Assembly (NCBI RefSeq): GCF_002937115.1
Contig: NZ_NHRY01000036.1
Span: 1-45,242, forward strand
DNA: 45,242 nucleotides
Direction of reading: 5' to 3'
From: Rhodopila globiformis
GTDB lineage: Bacteria; Pseudomonadota; Alphaproteobacteria; Acetobacterales; Acetobacteraceae
Part shown: positions 16,127 through 25,600 of the stretch, one piece after another
Layout of the letters: every line of letters begins with the position of its first letter
How positions within the stretch are numbered: position 1 is the stretch's first letter
Program-made: the position numbers and the translations under genes
The notes under the pieces: model-generated
The model's input: the letters and a program-made list of their open reading frames with translations, nothing else
Told to the model about the DNA's origin: nothing
The model's database searches: none

Positions 16127-17332
16127 ATGACATGGACCGCCGGTACGGCGTCAGCGGATGACTCGCCAATCCTTCACGCCGCCATCGCCCTGGCGCCGCA
16201 GATCGCAGCCGCAGGCGACGAGATCGAGCAGGCACGCCGCATCCCGCCGCCCGTCGCCAAAGCCATGAAGGATGCCGGTATCTTCGGCATGGTGATGCCG
16301 CGCGCCTGGGGCGGTCCGGAACTGGACCCGCTGACGCAGTTCCGCATTATCGAGACGCTGGCCATGGCCGACGGATCCGTCGGCTGGTGCGCCATGATCG
16401 GCTGCGACAGCGGCTATGTCAGCGGATTTCTCGACCAGGACGTGGCGCGCGCGATGTATCCCGACATCCGGGTCGCCACCGGCGCCGCCGCCACGCCGAC
16501 CGGCAAGGCCACCCGCGTGGCAGGCGGCTATCGTGTCGAGGGACGGTTCCCGTTCGTCAGCGGATGCCACCACAGCGAGTGGGCGTGGCTCGGCTGCATC
16601 GTTCACCAGGATGGCGCGCCGCGGACGGATGCGCAGGGTGTGCCGGAAACCCGGCAATGCTTCCTCCGGGTTTCCCAGTGCGAAATCCTCGACACCTGGC
16701 ACACGACGGGGCTGCGCGGCACGGGCAGCAACGATATCCTGGTGCGCGACGTCTTTGTTCCGGCGGAGCAGACCTTCAGCTTCCAGGATCCGGCGGTGGT
16801 CAGGCGGCCCGGCCCGCTGCATGCCTTCCCGTTCCTGTTCATTGCCAAGGGAGGGGCTGCGGCGCTCGGCATTGCCCGCCATGCGGTCGATGCGCTGATC
16901 GAGAACGCAGCGACAAGACCTGCCCGCCGATACACCCTCGGCGATCGTCCTGAGGCGCCCAGGATGCTGCGTGAGGAGGTCTTCGTTCAGGAAGCGGTGG
17001 GGCGGGCCGATACGCTGCTGGCCTCGGTTCGCGCGTACTATTTCGATGAGATGGGCGCGCTGTGGCAGACGCTGGTCGCGGGCCGGCCACCGTCGGCGCT
17101 GCAACTGGCCCGGTTCACCACCGCCCATGCCCACATCATCGGCGCGTGCGTGGAGGCCGTGCAGCTTGTCTACAAAGCGGCGGGCGGGACTGCGGTTTAT
17201 GCGAAAGGACCGTTGGACCGGTGCCTGCGTGACATCCTGACCATGAACCAGCACGTCGCAGGATCGCTGCGCACCTATGAGATGGCCGGGCGCCTGCTGT
17301 TCGGGCTGGAGCCACTGCGGTGGCTGTTCTGA
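16127..17332 (+). CDS. Acyl-CoA dehydrogenase-like flavin-dependent monooxygenase
   Basis: 401-residue protein of the acyl-CoA-dehydrogenase fold. It has the N-terminal helix set (IPPPVAKAMKDAGIFGMVMP), a central beta domain (GGYRVEGRFPFVSGCHHSEW, then 'TWHTTGLRGTGSNDI--RDVFVP') and a C-terminal helical domain of the type-2 kind ending 'GRLLFGLEPLRWLF'. This arrangement is typical of DszC/HpaB-like group D monooxygenases, which use reduced flavin, as much as of true dehydrogenases. The canonical catalytic glutamate is not obvious. ATG 16127 follows GGGGAGAAGCGCC. It lies upstream of the Liv-type transporter, 593 bases away across repeats, so a functional link is possible but unproven. Confidence 0.8.
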   Translation: MTWTAGTASADDSPILHAAIALAPQIAAAGDEIEQARRIPPPVAKAMKDAGIFGMVMPRAWGGPELDPLTQFRIIETLAMADGSVGWCAMIGCDSGYVSGFLDQDVARAMYPDIRVATGAAATPTGKATRVAGGYRVEGRFPFVSGCHHSEWAWLGCIVHQDGAPRTDAQGVPETRQCFLRVSQCEILDTWHTTGLRGTGSNDILVRDVFVPAEQTFSFQDPAVVRRPGPLHAFPFLFIAKGGAAALGIARHAVDALIENAATRPARRYTLGDRPEAPRMLREEVFVQEAVGRADTLLASVRAYYFDEMGALWQTLVAGRPPSALQLARFTTAHAHIIGACVEAVQLVYKAAGGTAVYAKGPLDRCLRDILTMNQHVAGSLRTYEMAGRLLFGLEPLRWLF

Positions 17333-17529
17333 TTGGTCACAGGCTGGATCTCGCGACCCGGTCCAGTAGGGCTGACCGGCATGGAGCGCCAGCATAGCCG
17401 AGCGGCGGCACGATTATTGCTTAATCGTCATGATCCGGACACGCCAGACCATGATGGTGAGGCAACGGACCGGGCACCAAATCCTTCTCCAGCCGCCGCC
17501 CTATCCTGATACGCATGGGGACACGCCCT

Positions 17530-17738
17530 ACGCAATGCACACATCCTGGAAACGAGTCGGAAATGACCGTAAAATCAAGTGCTTGCCTGGGCGCCAAGAG
17601 CGTTCCCCCATCGTCATGGCCCGGCTTGTCCGGGCCACCTATTCCAGCACGTGTGCCGCGACAGGTGGCCCGGACAAGCCGGGCCATGACGAAAGGGAAA
17701 CGCAGCGGCGAACCGTTTCCGAGATGTGTGCATCCCGT
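17530..17738. repeat. Outer inverted repeat nested around palindrome copy B
   Basis: Imperfect arms 17530-17560 (ACGCAATGCACACATCCTGG...) and 17708-17738 (reverse complement ACGGGATGCACACATCTCGG...) enclose the inner palindrome. About 25 of 31 positions match. The whole can fold into one long interrupted stem. Confidence 0.7.
17611..17692. repeat. Long palindromic dispersed element, copy B (inverted relative to copy A)
   Basis: Perfect 30-bp arms, 17611-17640 and 17663-17692, with core GTCATGGCCCGGCTTGTCCG. The 22-base loop (ATTCCAGCACGTGTGCCGCG followed by AC) is the reverse complement of the copy A loop apart from a 1-base indel. Confidence 0.9.
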
Positions 17739-17800
17739 AGGGACACGCCCGGCCATGACCATAGGGAGACGACCTTGCGCCGCGGCCCCTGCCAGACCGC

Positions 17801-17832
17801 GTTTTCATAGGAGATCGCATTTTCATAGGAGA
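17801..17832 (+). repeat. Short direct repeat TTTTCATAGGAGA (two copies)
   Basis: TTTTCATAGGAGA occurs at about 17802-17814 and 17820-17832, 18 bases apart. A similar GCATTTTCATAGGTGA lies at 40378-40393, far away, suggesting pieces of a dispersed element. Confidence 0.55.
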
Positions 17833-17888
17833 CAATCCAGAGTATCAATTTCGCGGGAAATTATTTACGGCGGTTCCTCTGCCGTGAT

Positions 17889-17909
17889 TTACTGAACATA
17901 AAACAGTAA
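17889..17909. promoter_or_regulatory. Small inverted repeat before the substrate-binding protein gene
   Basis: TTACTG-N9-CAGTAA, ending 4 bases before the AGGAGG ribosome binding site of the gene at 17926. Position suits an operator; no regulator gene is adjacent, so the binding protein is unknown. Confidence 0.35.
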
Positions 17910-17925
17910 TTGCAGGAGGCGTCCC

Positions 17926-19206
17926 ATGAACACCCACTGCAGGCAATTGGGGCGGCGCCCCATACTGAAGAGCCTCGCTGTTGCGGCGGCAACCGGCCTG
18001 CCGCTCGCACGCCCCGCCATCGCCGCGCCACGCACCCTAAGGATCGGCCTGATCATGCCGATGACCGGGTCGCTCGCCCTGTTCACCGAGCACGTGCCGT
18101 TCGTGCTGGACCAGGTCAGGCGCACCTATGGCGGCATGCTGCCGATCAACGGCGCCAATCATCCCTTCCAGATCCTGGCGAAGGACAGCCAGTCCAATCC
18201 GAACCGGGCGTCGGAAGTCGCGCTCGACCTTATCCTCAAGGACAAGGTCGATATCATGTGCGCCTTCGCCACGCCGGAGACGGTCAATCCGGTATCGGAT
18301 CAGTGCGAGGCGAACGGCGTGCCGTGCCTGACCAACGATGCGCCGCTCGAACCGTATTTCTTCGGCCGCCATGGCGATCCAAAAAAAGGGTTCGACTGGA
18401 CCTATAATTTCTTCTTCTCCGCAGGCCAGGTGGTTGGCACTTTTATATCCGTCTGGGACAGGCTCAGTGTCACAAAGCATCTGGGTGTCCTGTGGGCCAA
18501 CGATACCGATGGCAATGCGTTCGCGCAGGTCATGCCGCCGATTTTCCAGAAGGCCGGCTTCACAGTGGTCGATCCTGGCCGTTTCGACCTTCCAGCCAGC
18601 AACTTCAATGCCCAGATTGCCGCCTTCAAGTCGGCCAACGCCGACGCGGCCCTGGCAGTGCTGCCATCGCCGGATTTCACCACATTCTGGAATGAAGCGG
18701 CGCGTCAGGCCTATCGGCCACGGGTTGTGACACCGGGCAAAGTCGGCGAGTTTCCGCCTGGCGTTTATCCCTATGGGGATCGGGCCATCAATTTCGCCGT
18801 CGAGGTGTGGTGGTCGCGCTTCCATCCGTACAGCTCGACCATGACCGGCCAGAGCTGCGCGGAACTTGCCGATGAATACGAAAAGGCCAGCAACCGGCAG
18901 GCGTCAATGGCGCTGGGGTTCCGGCATTCACTGCTCGAGGTCTGCTTCGACGTGCTGAAACGCACGCAGGATCTCGACAAACCCGAATCGATCCGGGATG
19001 CGCTGCGCACGACGGACTGCAAGTCGATCGTCGGGCCGATCAACTTCAGCAAGGGACCGTTCCCGAATACAGCAGAGACCCTGGTCGTCGCCGGCCAATG
19101 GCGCAAGGGAAAGAAATGGCCGCTGGAACTGGTGATCGTGGACAACAAGGACGTGCCCGAAGTCCCGCTCGGCGGCCATCCCGAGCCGATGACCTACGGC
19201 AGCTAG
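17926..19206 (+). CDS. ABC transporter substrate-binding protein, branched-chain amino acid type
   Basis: 426-residue periplasmic binding protein of the Leu/Ile/Val type (Peripla_BP_6). A twin-arginine-like signal (GRRPILKSLAVAAATGLPLA, cleavage after about residue 34) is followed by LRIGLIMPMTGSLALF, the family's first strand and ligand loop. Later blocks VDIMCAFATPETVNPVSDQ and VLWANDTDGNAFAQV fit the fold. ATG 17926 has a perfect AGGAGG 6 bases upstream. It is first in a five-gene importer cluster, with only 4 bases to the next gene. The ligand cannot be read from sequence; such proteins also take amides, aromatic acids or urea. Confidence 0.9.
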   Translation: MNTHCRQLGRRPILKSLAVAAATGLPLARPAIAAPRTLRIGLIMPMTGSLALFTEHVPFVLDQVRRTYGGMLPINGANHPFQILAKDSQSNPNRASEVALDLILKDKVDIMCAFATPETVNPVSDQCEANGVPCLTNDAPLEPYFFGRHGDPKKGFDWTYNFFFSAGQVVGTFISVWDRLSVTKHLGVLWANDTDGNAFAQVMPPIFQKAGFTVVDPGRFDLPASNFNAQIAAFKSANADAALAVLPSPDFTTFWNEAARQAYRPRVVTPGKVGEFPPGVYPYGDRAINFAVEVWWSRFHPYSSTMTGQSCAELADEYEKASNRQASMALGFRHSLLEVCFDVLKRTQDLDKPESIRDALRTTDCKSIVGPINFSKGPFPNTAETLVVAGQWRKGKKWPLELVIVDNKDVPEVPLGGHPEPMTYGS

Positions 19207-19210
19207 CCAC

Positions 19211-19930
19211 GTGCTGCTGGAAGTCGCGGGGCTCAGCCGGAGCTTTGGCAGGCTCCGGGTGATCGAGGATCTCTCGCTCTCCGTCCAACCCGGCGAGGTG
19301 CTCGGCATCATCGGGCCGAACGGCGCCGGAAAGAGCACGCTGTTCAACCTGATCGCCGGCGTGCTGCCGCCCACCGCTGGTACGATCCGCCTGAGTGGGC
19401 GCGACATCACCGGACTGCCGCCCTGGGACCGGTGCCGGCTTGGCATCGGTCGCACCTATCAGGTTCCACGTCCCTTCGCGCATATGAGCGTGTTTGAAAA
19501 CGTTCTCGTCGCCGCCGTGCATGGCAGTCGTGCCAGCTTGCGGCAGGGCCGCCGCCGTGCCGAGGCGGTGCTGGCGCTTGCCGGTCTCGCCGCCCAGCAA
19601 GCGCGGACGGCGGGAGCGCTGACCTTGCTCGACCTGAAGCGCCTCGAACTGTGCAAGGCGCTGGCGGTCGCGCCGAAACTGCTGCTGCTGGACGAGATCG
19701 CCGGCGGACTGACCGAACCGGAATGCGCGACCCTGATTGGTATCGTCCGCCGGGCCCAGACGCCGGACATGGCGGTGGTCTGGATCGAGCACGTCGTGCA
19801 GACCCTGCGGCGGATTGCGACCCGGCTGGCGGTGCTGCACGACGGCGGCGTGCTGGCCGAAGGCGCGCCCGACGCCGTGCTGGCCAATTCCCGCGTGCAG
19901 GACGTCTATCTCGGCACGGAAGGCCGGTGA
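19211..19930 (+). CDS. livG: ABC transporter ATP-binding protein, LivG type, degenerate signature
   Basis: 239-residue ATPase starting with GTG 4 bases after the binding-protein gene. Walker A is intact (GPNGAGKST, 35-43), as are Q84, Walker B LLLLDE (Asp161-Glu162) and the H-loop His194 (WIEHVV). The ABC signature is not: where LivG proteins have LAYGDQRRLE this one has LTLLDLKRLE (137-146), losing the glycine. Similar 'TL-D-KRLELA' variants exist in a LivG subfamily, so this is probably functional divergence rather than decay. It pairs with the next gene. The substrate is unknown; the symbol denotes family. Confidence 0.88.
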   Translation: MLLEVAGLSRSFGRLRVIEDLSLSVQPGEVLGIIGPNGAGKSTLFNLIAGVLPPTAGTIRLSGRDITGLPPWDRCRLGIGRTYQVPRPFAHMSVFENVLVAAVHGSRASLRQGRRRAEAVLALAGLAAQQARTAGALTLLDLKRLELCKALAVAPKLLLLDEIAGGLTEPECATLIGIVRRAQTPDMAVVWIEHVVQTLRRIATRLAVLHDGGVLAEGAPDAVLANSRVQDVYLGTEGR

Positions 19931-20632
19931 GTGGAACCGCTGCTTTCCGTCCACGGGCTGTCGGTGTCATACGGTCGGTTCCAGGCGCTGCACGAGATCA
20001 GCCTGGCGGTCGGGCGCGGTGAAGTCGTTGCGATCATCGGTGCCAACGGGGCCGGAAAGTCCTCGCTGCTCAACGCCATTATGGGCCAGGCCGGTCGGGT
20101 GAGCGGCGCCATCCGCTTTGCCGGGCGCGATATTGCCGCGCTGCCGACGCCGGCGATCGTGGCAGCCGGCATTGCCCTGGTGCCGGAAGGCCGGCGATTG
20201 TTTCCGTCGCTGACGGTGGAGGAGAACCTTGCCATCGGCTGGGACCTGGGGCGGCGCGGCGGACTGCGCGTGGCCGAGATCTACGCGATGTTCCCGGTCC
20301 TGCTGGCGCGGCGCCACCAACGCGCCGGCCAGTTGTCCGGCGGCGAGCAGCAGATGGCCGCGCTTGGACGCGCCCTGCTGGCTGATCCGCGGCTGCTGTT
20401 GTGCGACGAGCTGAGTCTCGGGCTGGCGCCGCGGATCGTTGACCGGATCTATGCGCTGATGCCGGAGATCCGCCGGCGCGGCATTACGGTCGTGCTGGTC
20501 GAGCAGGATATCAGCCGCTCTCTGGCCGTATGCGATCGCTTTTACTGCCTGCTCGAAGGCCGGGTTGTGCTGTCCGGCCGACCGGCCGAGACCGATCGGG
20601 ACAGTATCATGCAGCACTATTTCGGAGCCTGA
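19931..20632 (+). CDS. livF: ABC transporter ATP-binding protein, LivF type
   Basis: 233-residue ATPase. GTG at 19931 abuts the TGA of the preceding gene. Walker A GANGAGKSS (37-45), a canonical signature LSGGEQQ (135-141) and Walker B LLLCDE (159-160) are present; the H-loop position is Gln192 (VLVEQD), which is usual for LivF. Together with the LivG-type partner it should give one complete and one degenerate ATP site. Six bases separate it from the permease gene that follows. Confidence 0.92.
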   Translation: MEPLLSVHGLSVSYGRFQALHEISLAVGRGEVVAIIGANGAGKSSLLNAIMGQAGRVSGAIRFAGRDIAALPTPAIVAAGIALVPEGRRLFPSLTVEENLAIGWDLGRRGGLRVAEIYAMFPVLLARRHQRAGQLSGGEQQMAALGRALLADPRLLLCDELSLGLAPRIVDRIYALMPEIRRRGITVVLVEQDISRSLAVCDRFYCLLEGRVVLSGRPAETDRDSIMQHYFGA

Positions 20633-20638
20633 GGCGCC

Positions 20639-21505
20639 ATGGCCGCAGCGATCGCAGACCAGGCCATCCAGGGCGTGCTGCTAGGTGGACTGTACTGCAT
20701 GTTCGCGCTCGGGCTGTCGCTGACGGTTGGCGTGCTGCGCTTCGTCAATATCGCGCATGGCGACCTGATCGTGCTGCTCTCGTTCCTGACCCTGGCGGTG
20801 TGCACGGGGCTTGGCATCCATCCGTTGCTGAGCCTGGTCCTGGTCGTGCCGCTGTCCTGCGCGCTGTTTTATGCGCTGCAACGCTTGCTGCTGCAGCGCG
20901 TGACCGGGCAGAATCCGTTGCTGGTGCTGCTGATCACCTTTGGCATCGCGATCATCATCCAGAACGGGTTGTTGCAGGGTTTTGGCGCGGATACGCGCAA
21001 GCTCCCCGGCGGCGCGCTGGAAACGGCGACGTGGCAGGTCGCGCCCGGCCTTTACGTGGGCATCCTGCCGCTGCTGACACTGCTCACGGCCATTGTCATG
21101 GTGTGGCTGCTGGACCTGCTGCTGTATCGCTCGCGCCTTGGCGCCCGCATCCGCGCGGCATCCGACGATGTCGCGGCCGCCAACCTGATCGGCTTGCCGA
21201 CGCCGCGGATTTTCGCCGCCGCGATGGCTGTCGTCGGCGCAACGGCAGCGGTTGCCGCCTGCTTCATGGGATTGCAGATGAACTTCGATCCCGCGAGCGG
21301 GCCGAGCCGCCTGCTGATCGCCTTCGAGGCCGTGGTGCTGGGCGGGCTGGGCAGCCTGTGGGGCACCCTGGCCGGCGGCATCGTCCTGGGCGTGGCGCAA
21401 AGCATTGGCGGCGAATTCGATGCGGCGTGGCAGGCAATTGCCGGGCACGCCGCCTTCCTGCTGATTTTTCTTCTGAGACCACAGGGATTCTTCCCGAAAT
21501 ACTGA
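20639..21505 (+). CDS. livH: ABC transporter permease, LivH type
   Basis: 288-residue inner-membrane permease. It begins IADQAIQGVLLGGLYCMFAL, the usual LivH first helix, followed by VLRFVNIAHGDLIVL (the conserved 'NxAHG-L' motif). Near the C-terminus is FEAVVLGGLGSLWGTLAGGI, the cytoplasmic EAA-like coupling loop of this family. About eight hydrophobic segments are present and it ends FLLRPQGFFPKY. Position and spacing place it in the importer operon. Confidence 0.93.
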   Translation: MAAAIADQAIQGVLLGGLYCMFALGLSLTVGVLRFVNIAHGDLIVLLSFLTLAVCTGLGIHPLLSLVLVVPLSCALFYALQRLLLQRVTGQNPLLVLLITFGIAIIIQNGLLQGFGADTRKLPGGALETATWQVAPGLYVGILPLLTLLTAIVMVWLLDLLLYRSRLGARIRAASDDVAAANLIGLPTPRIFAAAMAVVGATAAVAACFMGLQMNFDPASGPSRLLIAFEAVVLGGLGSLWGTLAGGIVLGVAQSIGGEFDAAWQAIAGHAAFLLIFLLRPQGFFPKY

Positions 21506-21515
21506 AGGCCATCCG

Positions 21516-22508
21516 ATGCTGCGGTCACAATCGCCTCGCGTGGTTGCCGGACGGGCGGTGCTCGTTGCGGGGATGCTCATGCTCGCGGTGGCGCCCTGGG
21601 TGTTCGGGCTCGGAACCATCTCGGTCCTGACGGAATTCCTGACCATGCTGGTGCTGGCGCTGATGTGGAACCTGCTGGCCGGTTATGCGGACGTGGTGAC
21701 GGTCGGTCAGCATGCATTTGTCGGTATCGGCGCCTATGCGTTCTACGGCTTCGCGGCGTTGGCCCAGATCAGGCCGCCGGCGGCCATCCTGCTTGCCGGC
21801 CTCGTTGCCCTGGCGCTGGCGCTGCCGGCCATGGCGATCGTGTTCCGGTTGCGCGCCATGTACCTGGCCATCGGCACCTGGGTGGTGGCGGAGTTGTTCA
21901 TGCTGGTGGCCGGCAAGCTCTCGGCCTTTGGCGGCGGCTCCGGCGTCAGCCTGCCGCTGCCGGTCCTGCGCGCCCTGGGCGCACGCCCGGCCGAGCGCTT
22001 CATCGTTGTCTACTGGCTGGCCCTTGTCCTGGCGGCGACCGCATTTTTCAGCACGTGGCTGCTGTTGCGGAGCCGGGTTGGCATCGGACTGATGGCGATG
22101 CGTGACAACGAGGAAGGGGCAGGCGCCGTCGGCGTCGACCTGGTGCGGGCGCGCATGTTGTGCTTCCTGTGGACGGCGCCGTTCCTCGGTCTCGCCGGAG
22201 CCATCGCCACGCTGCAAAAGCTGCGTATCTCTCCGGCGGCTTCATTCAGCATCATCGACTACACGGTGTTTGTCATCTTCAATGTCGTGATCGGTGGCGT
22301 CGGCAGCCTGGAGGGACCTGTGCTGGGAACGATCCTGTTCTTTGTCCTGCGGGAGTACCTGTCGGACTTTGGCACCTGGCACCTGATGCTGCTGGGCGCT
22401 CTGTCCATCGCCGTGATCCTGATCGAGCCGCGCGGCCTTTGGGGCCTGATCCGCCGGCGCCTGGCGCGGGATCTCGTTCCGGTTTCTCATCATGGGTCGC
22501 GACTGTAG
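21516..22508 (+). CDS. livM: ABC transporter permease, LivM type
   Basis: 330-residue inner-membrane permease, last gene of the importer operon (10 bases after LivH). Family marks are LTMLVLALMWNLLAGYADVV, TVGQHAFVGIGAYAF, the RDNEEGAGAVGVDLVRARML coupling segment and FNVVIGGVGSLEGPVLGTI. About nine to ten hydrophobic segments. It converges with the cyclase-ATPase gene at 22616 across 107 bases without an obvious terminator. Confidence 0.93.
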   Translation: MLRSQSPRVVAGRAVLVAGMLMLAVAPWVFGLGTISVLTEFLTMLVLALMWNLLAGYADVVTVGQHAFVGIGAYAFYGFAALAQIRPPAAILLAGLVALALALPAMAIVFRLRAMYLAIGTWVVAELFMLVAGKLSAFGGGSGVSLPLPVLRALGARPAERFIVVYWLALVLAATAFFSTWLLLRSRVGIGLMAMRDNEEGAGAVGVDLVRARMLCFLWTAPFLGLAGAIATLQKLRISPAASFSIIDYTVFVIFNVVIGGVGSLEGPVLGTILFFVLREYLSDFGTWHLMLLGALSIAVILIEPRGLWGLIRRRLARDLVPVSHHGSRL

Positions 22509-22615
22509 CAGGTGTAACGGCTCTTGGCCAAAGTCGCCGATTGAGAGTCTGCATGCGTCCGGGACAGTGAAACTGGCCGCGCAGACCGCTGTGCCGATCG
22601 TGACTGTGGCTGCCG

Positions 22616-25600
22616 CTACCCAAGTTCGATGAGAAGGGACTTCGCCTCCTGCAGATCGCTGGTGTCGAAGCCTTCGGTGAACCAGGCATAAACCGGCGCC
22701 AGCAGCGCATAGGCCTCCGCACGCCTGCCCTGGCTCTGCCACAGCCGCGCAAGGCTCATCGCCGTGCGCAATTCCCAGGATTTCGCCTGCTGGCGGCGCG
22801 CCCAGTCAAGCGAGGCGAGAAAGTTCCGCTCGGCACCTGCCGGATCGCCCTTGAGCGAGAGTATCCAGCCCTTGAGGCGCAGGATCTCGGCATAGGACAT
22901 GCGCTCCTCCCACCCCGGCCGTTCGATCTGGATGATCTGCTCGTCGATCAGCCGCAAGGCATTGTCGAGATCGCCCATGAGCGCCATGCCTTCACCCAGG
23001 AAAGCGTTCAGGGTTGGACCCCTGACCTTGCCACCGCACGCGTTCCAGACCGCGATGCCGGCTTTGAGCGGGGCGATGCCTTCCGCGATCTTTCCTTCCC
23101 GGATCAGCGCCTGGCCATATGCAAAGGGTGCCAGTATCGCCCCGAACACGGGCAGGCTGTTCTCCCGACCGAGGCGCTCACATTCCTCGGCACGTTGGCG
23201 CAGGTCCTCGTGGTTGTAGCGGCGGTCGAATTCATGCACACCCATAGTCAGTGCAAATCCGAGATCAAACGGGTGGGCGCGGCAACGGGCATGCACATCC
23301 TTTTCCTCGCTCAGCCGCAACGCCCGGTCCAGGTAGCCCAGCATCCAGGCGCTGATCGAAGCGTAGATACCAGCTATGGTCTTGGGATCGTGGTTAAGGA
23401 TGTCCGCAAGATGGCGATGCCTTTCGAGATCGTACAGTTCCAGGACTTTGCTGGCATGCTCAGCCGACTTGGTGAACTTGCCTAGCCAGGTGTAGCAAAT
23501 GCAGGCAGCGGTGTGTCCGGCGACGCGCAGATCAGCGTCACCGGTCTCCGCCGCAACATCCAGCATCTCCTGCACCCATGTCAGTGATTCCGCGGCATGC
23601 CCCTGCGTCAGGATGTTGAGGAACAACCCCCACAGGATCGGCACCAACGCATCGTGGCGTCCAAGCGATTTTGCCAGGGCCTGGGCCGGATGCAGGCTGC
23701 TCCAGACCTCCGGCGCAGCCCAGCCTTGAAGCGCCAGCCACGCGGTGCCGAGGTGCGTGCGCAGTTCCAGTTCACCAGCATCCCGCTCCGATGACGAAGG
23801 CAGCGTGGCGATCAGTTCAAGTCCCTGGTTGAGGTGTGCGATCGCCTCGGTCAGCGCCGTGCGCTGCAATGCCAACTCGCCCGCTTTCTGCCACAGCGGA
23901 ATGGCAGCTTCGGCACGGCCCGCGGCGGTGAGGTGGTGTGCCAGCACCTCGGGTTCGGTGGTGCTGATGCTTGGGAAGCGCTGTTCGATGACGCGCGCGA
24001 TCTTGCCGTGCAGCTCCTGGCGGCGGCGCTTGAGCAGCGAGTCATAGGCTGCATCCTGCACCAGCGCATGCTTGAAGGTGTAGATGGCATCCGGCGGCGT
24101 GCCACGTCGGAAGACCAACCCCGCCTCGCATAGCTGCGCCACGGCCCCGTCAAGCTGGGCCTGCGGCATCGGCGCCACCGCCGCGATCATCACGTAGCTG
24201 AATTCGCGGCCGATCACGGCGCCGATCTGGGCAATCTCCCGCACCGGCAGAAAACGGTCCAGCCGCGCCATCAGCGAGTCCCGCAATGTCGCCGGAATGG
24301 TGACAGTGCGCATGGAGCCAGCATACTCGTAATGATCGCCGGCCTCTTTCAGCGCGCCTGATTCCAGAACGGCCTTGGTCAGTTCCTCGACAAACAGCGG
24401 CACGCCGTCGGTTCGGGTCAGGATCTGCTCCAACAGCGGCCCGGGCAGCGCCTTGCCGCCCGCCAGCGCGGACACCATTGCCTGGCTTTGTGTTCGGGTC
24501 AGCTTGGACAGGTTCAGGGCGCCGACATGGCCATGCCCGGACCAGCGCGAGGAAAACTCCGGCCGGTGGGTCAGCACGACCAGCAGCGGGATCGCCTTCA
24601 CCCGGTCGACCAGCAGGTCCAGCGCCTCCAGGGTGGTGGGATCAGCCCAGTGCGCGTCCTCGAACAACATGACACTGGGCTGCCTGCGAGCGGCCGCTTC
24701 GGTGATATCGACCAGGGCCCGCAGCGTCTCGTCCTTGTGCCGCTGCGGCGTCATGGGTAAGGCCCCATAACGGTCCTCGCACGGGATGGACAGGATCGAT
24801 GCGACGAACCGGACGTCGCCCAGTGGGCGGCCATAGTGCCCGACGACCAGGGCCTCGAGCTTGTCGAGCTTTGCCTCCGCGGTCTCGTCCGGCGCGAACC
24901 GCAAAGCCCGCTCGAAGTTGTCGGTGATCGGCCAGAAGGCGCTGTTCACGGCATAGGGCGAGCACTGGAAACGCAGCGCCTGCGCGCCTTGGGCCCCGAG
25001 ACGCTCGTGCAGCACGCTCACGATACGGCTCTTGCCGATGCCGGGTTCCCCGCCCAGCAGCACCACCTGGCCTTCGCCGTCCTGCGCCTGCGCCCAGCGG
25101 CGCAGCAGCAGATCGACTTCCTCCGCGCGGCCAACCAGCGGCGTCAGCCCGGCCGGGCCGTGATGCGCATCGAAGCGGCTTTCGGTGACCGCGAGACCCT
25201 CCACACGCCAGGCATGGACGGGTTCGGCGATCCCCTTCTGGTTGTGTCCGCCGAGACCGCTCAGGTCGAACGCGTTGCCGATCAGGCGGCGGGTCGAGGC
25301 GGCGATGACGACCTGGTCAGCGGCGGCTATCCCTTGCAGCCGCGCCGCCAGGTTGGGCGTGCTGCCAATGGCCAGCCTGGCCTGCTCGCCCGCGCCGGCC
25401 GGTTCCCCAACCACGACAGGGCCGGTCGCGATGCCGACGTGGACGGACAGGGCCTCCGTGGTGGAGGACCGCTTGACCGTCTCGACGATCTCCAGCGCGG
25501 CCCGCACGGCGCGCTCGGCATCGTCCTCGTGCGCGGCCGGCCAGCCGAAGTAGGTCAGAATGCCGTCGCCGACATAGCGGGCGACGAAGCCGTCGTAGCG

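Larger units (their letters stand above)
17333..17925. other. 593-bp repeat-rich intergenic region
   Basis: No credible gene. It holds a nested set of inverted repeats around the long palindrome at 17611-17692 (separate entries), degenerate fragments of the same type (for example the CATGATCCGG and CATGACCATAGG stretches), a duplicated CATAGGAGA motif, and a candidate operator in front of the substrate-binding protein gene. ORFs such as 17430-17810, reading MARLVRAT then GGPDKPGHD, are translations of the palindrome. Confidence 0.7.

Noticed and set aside
17430-17810. ORF containing MARLVRAT and GGPDKPGHD
   Set aside because: It is the translation of the dispersed palindrome, of a kind often mis-annotated as a hypothetical protein.
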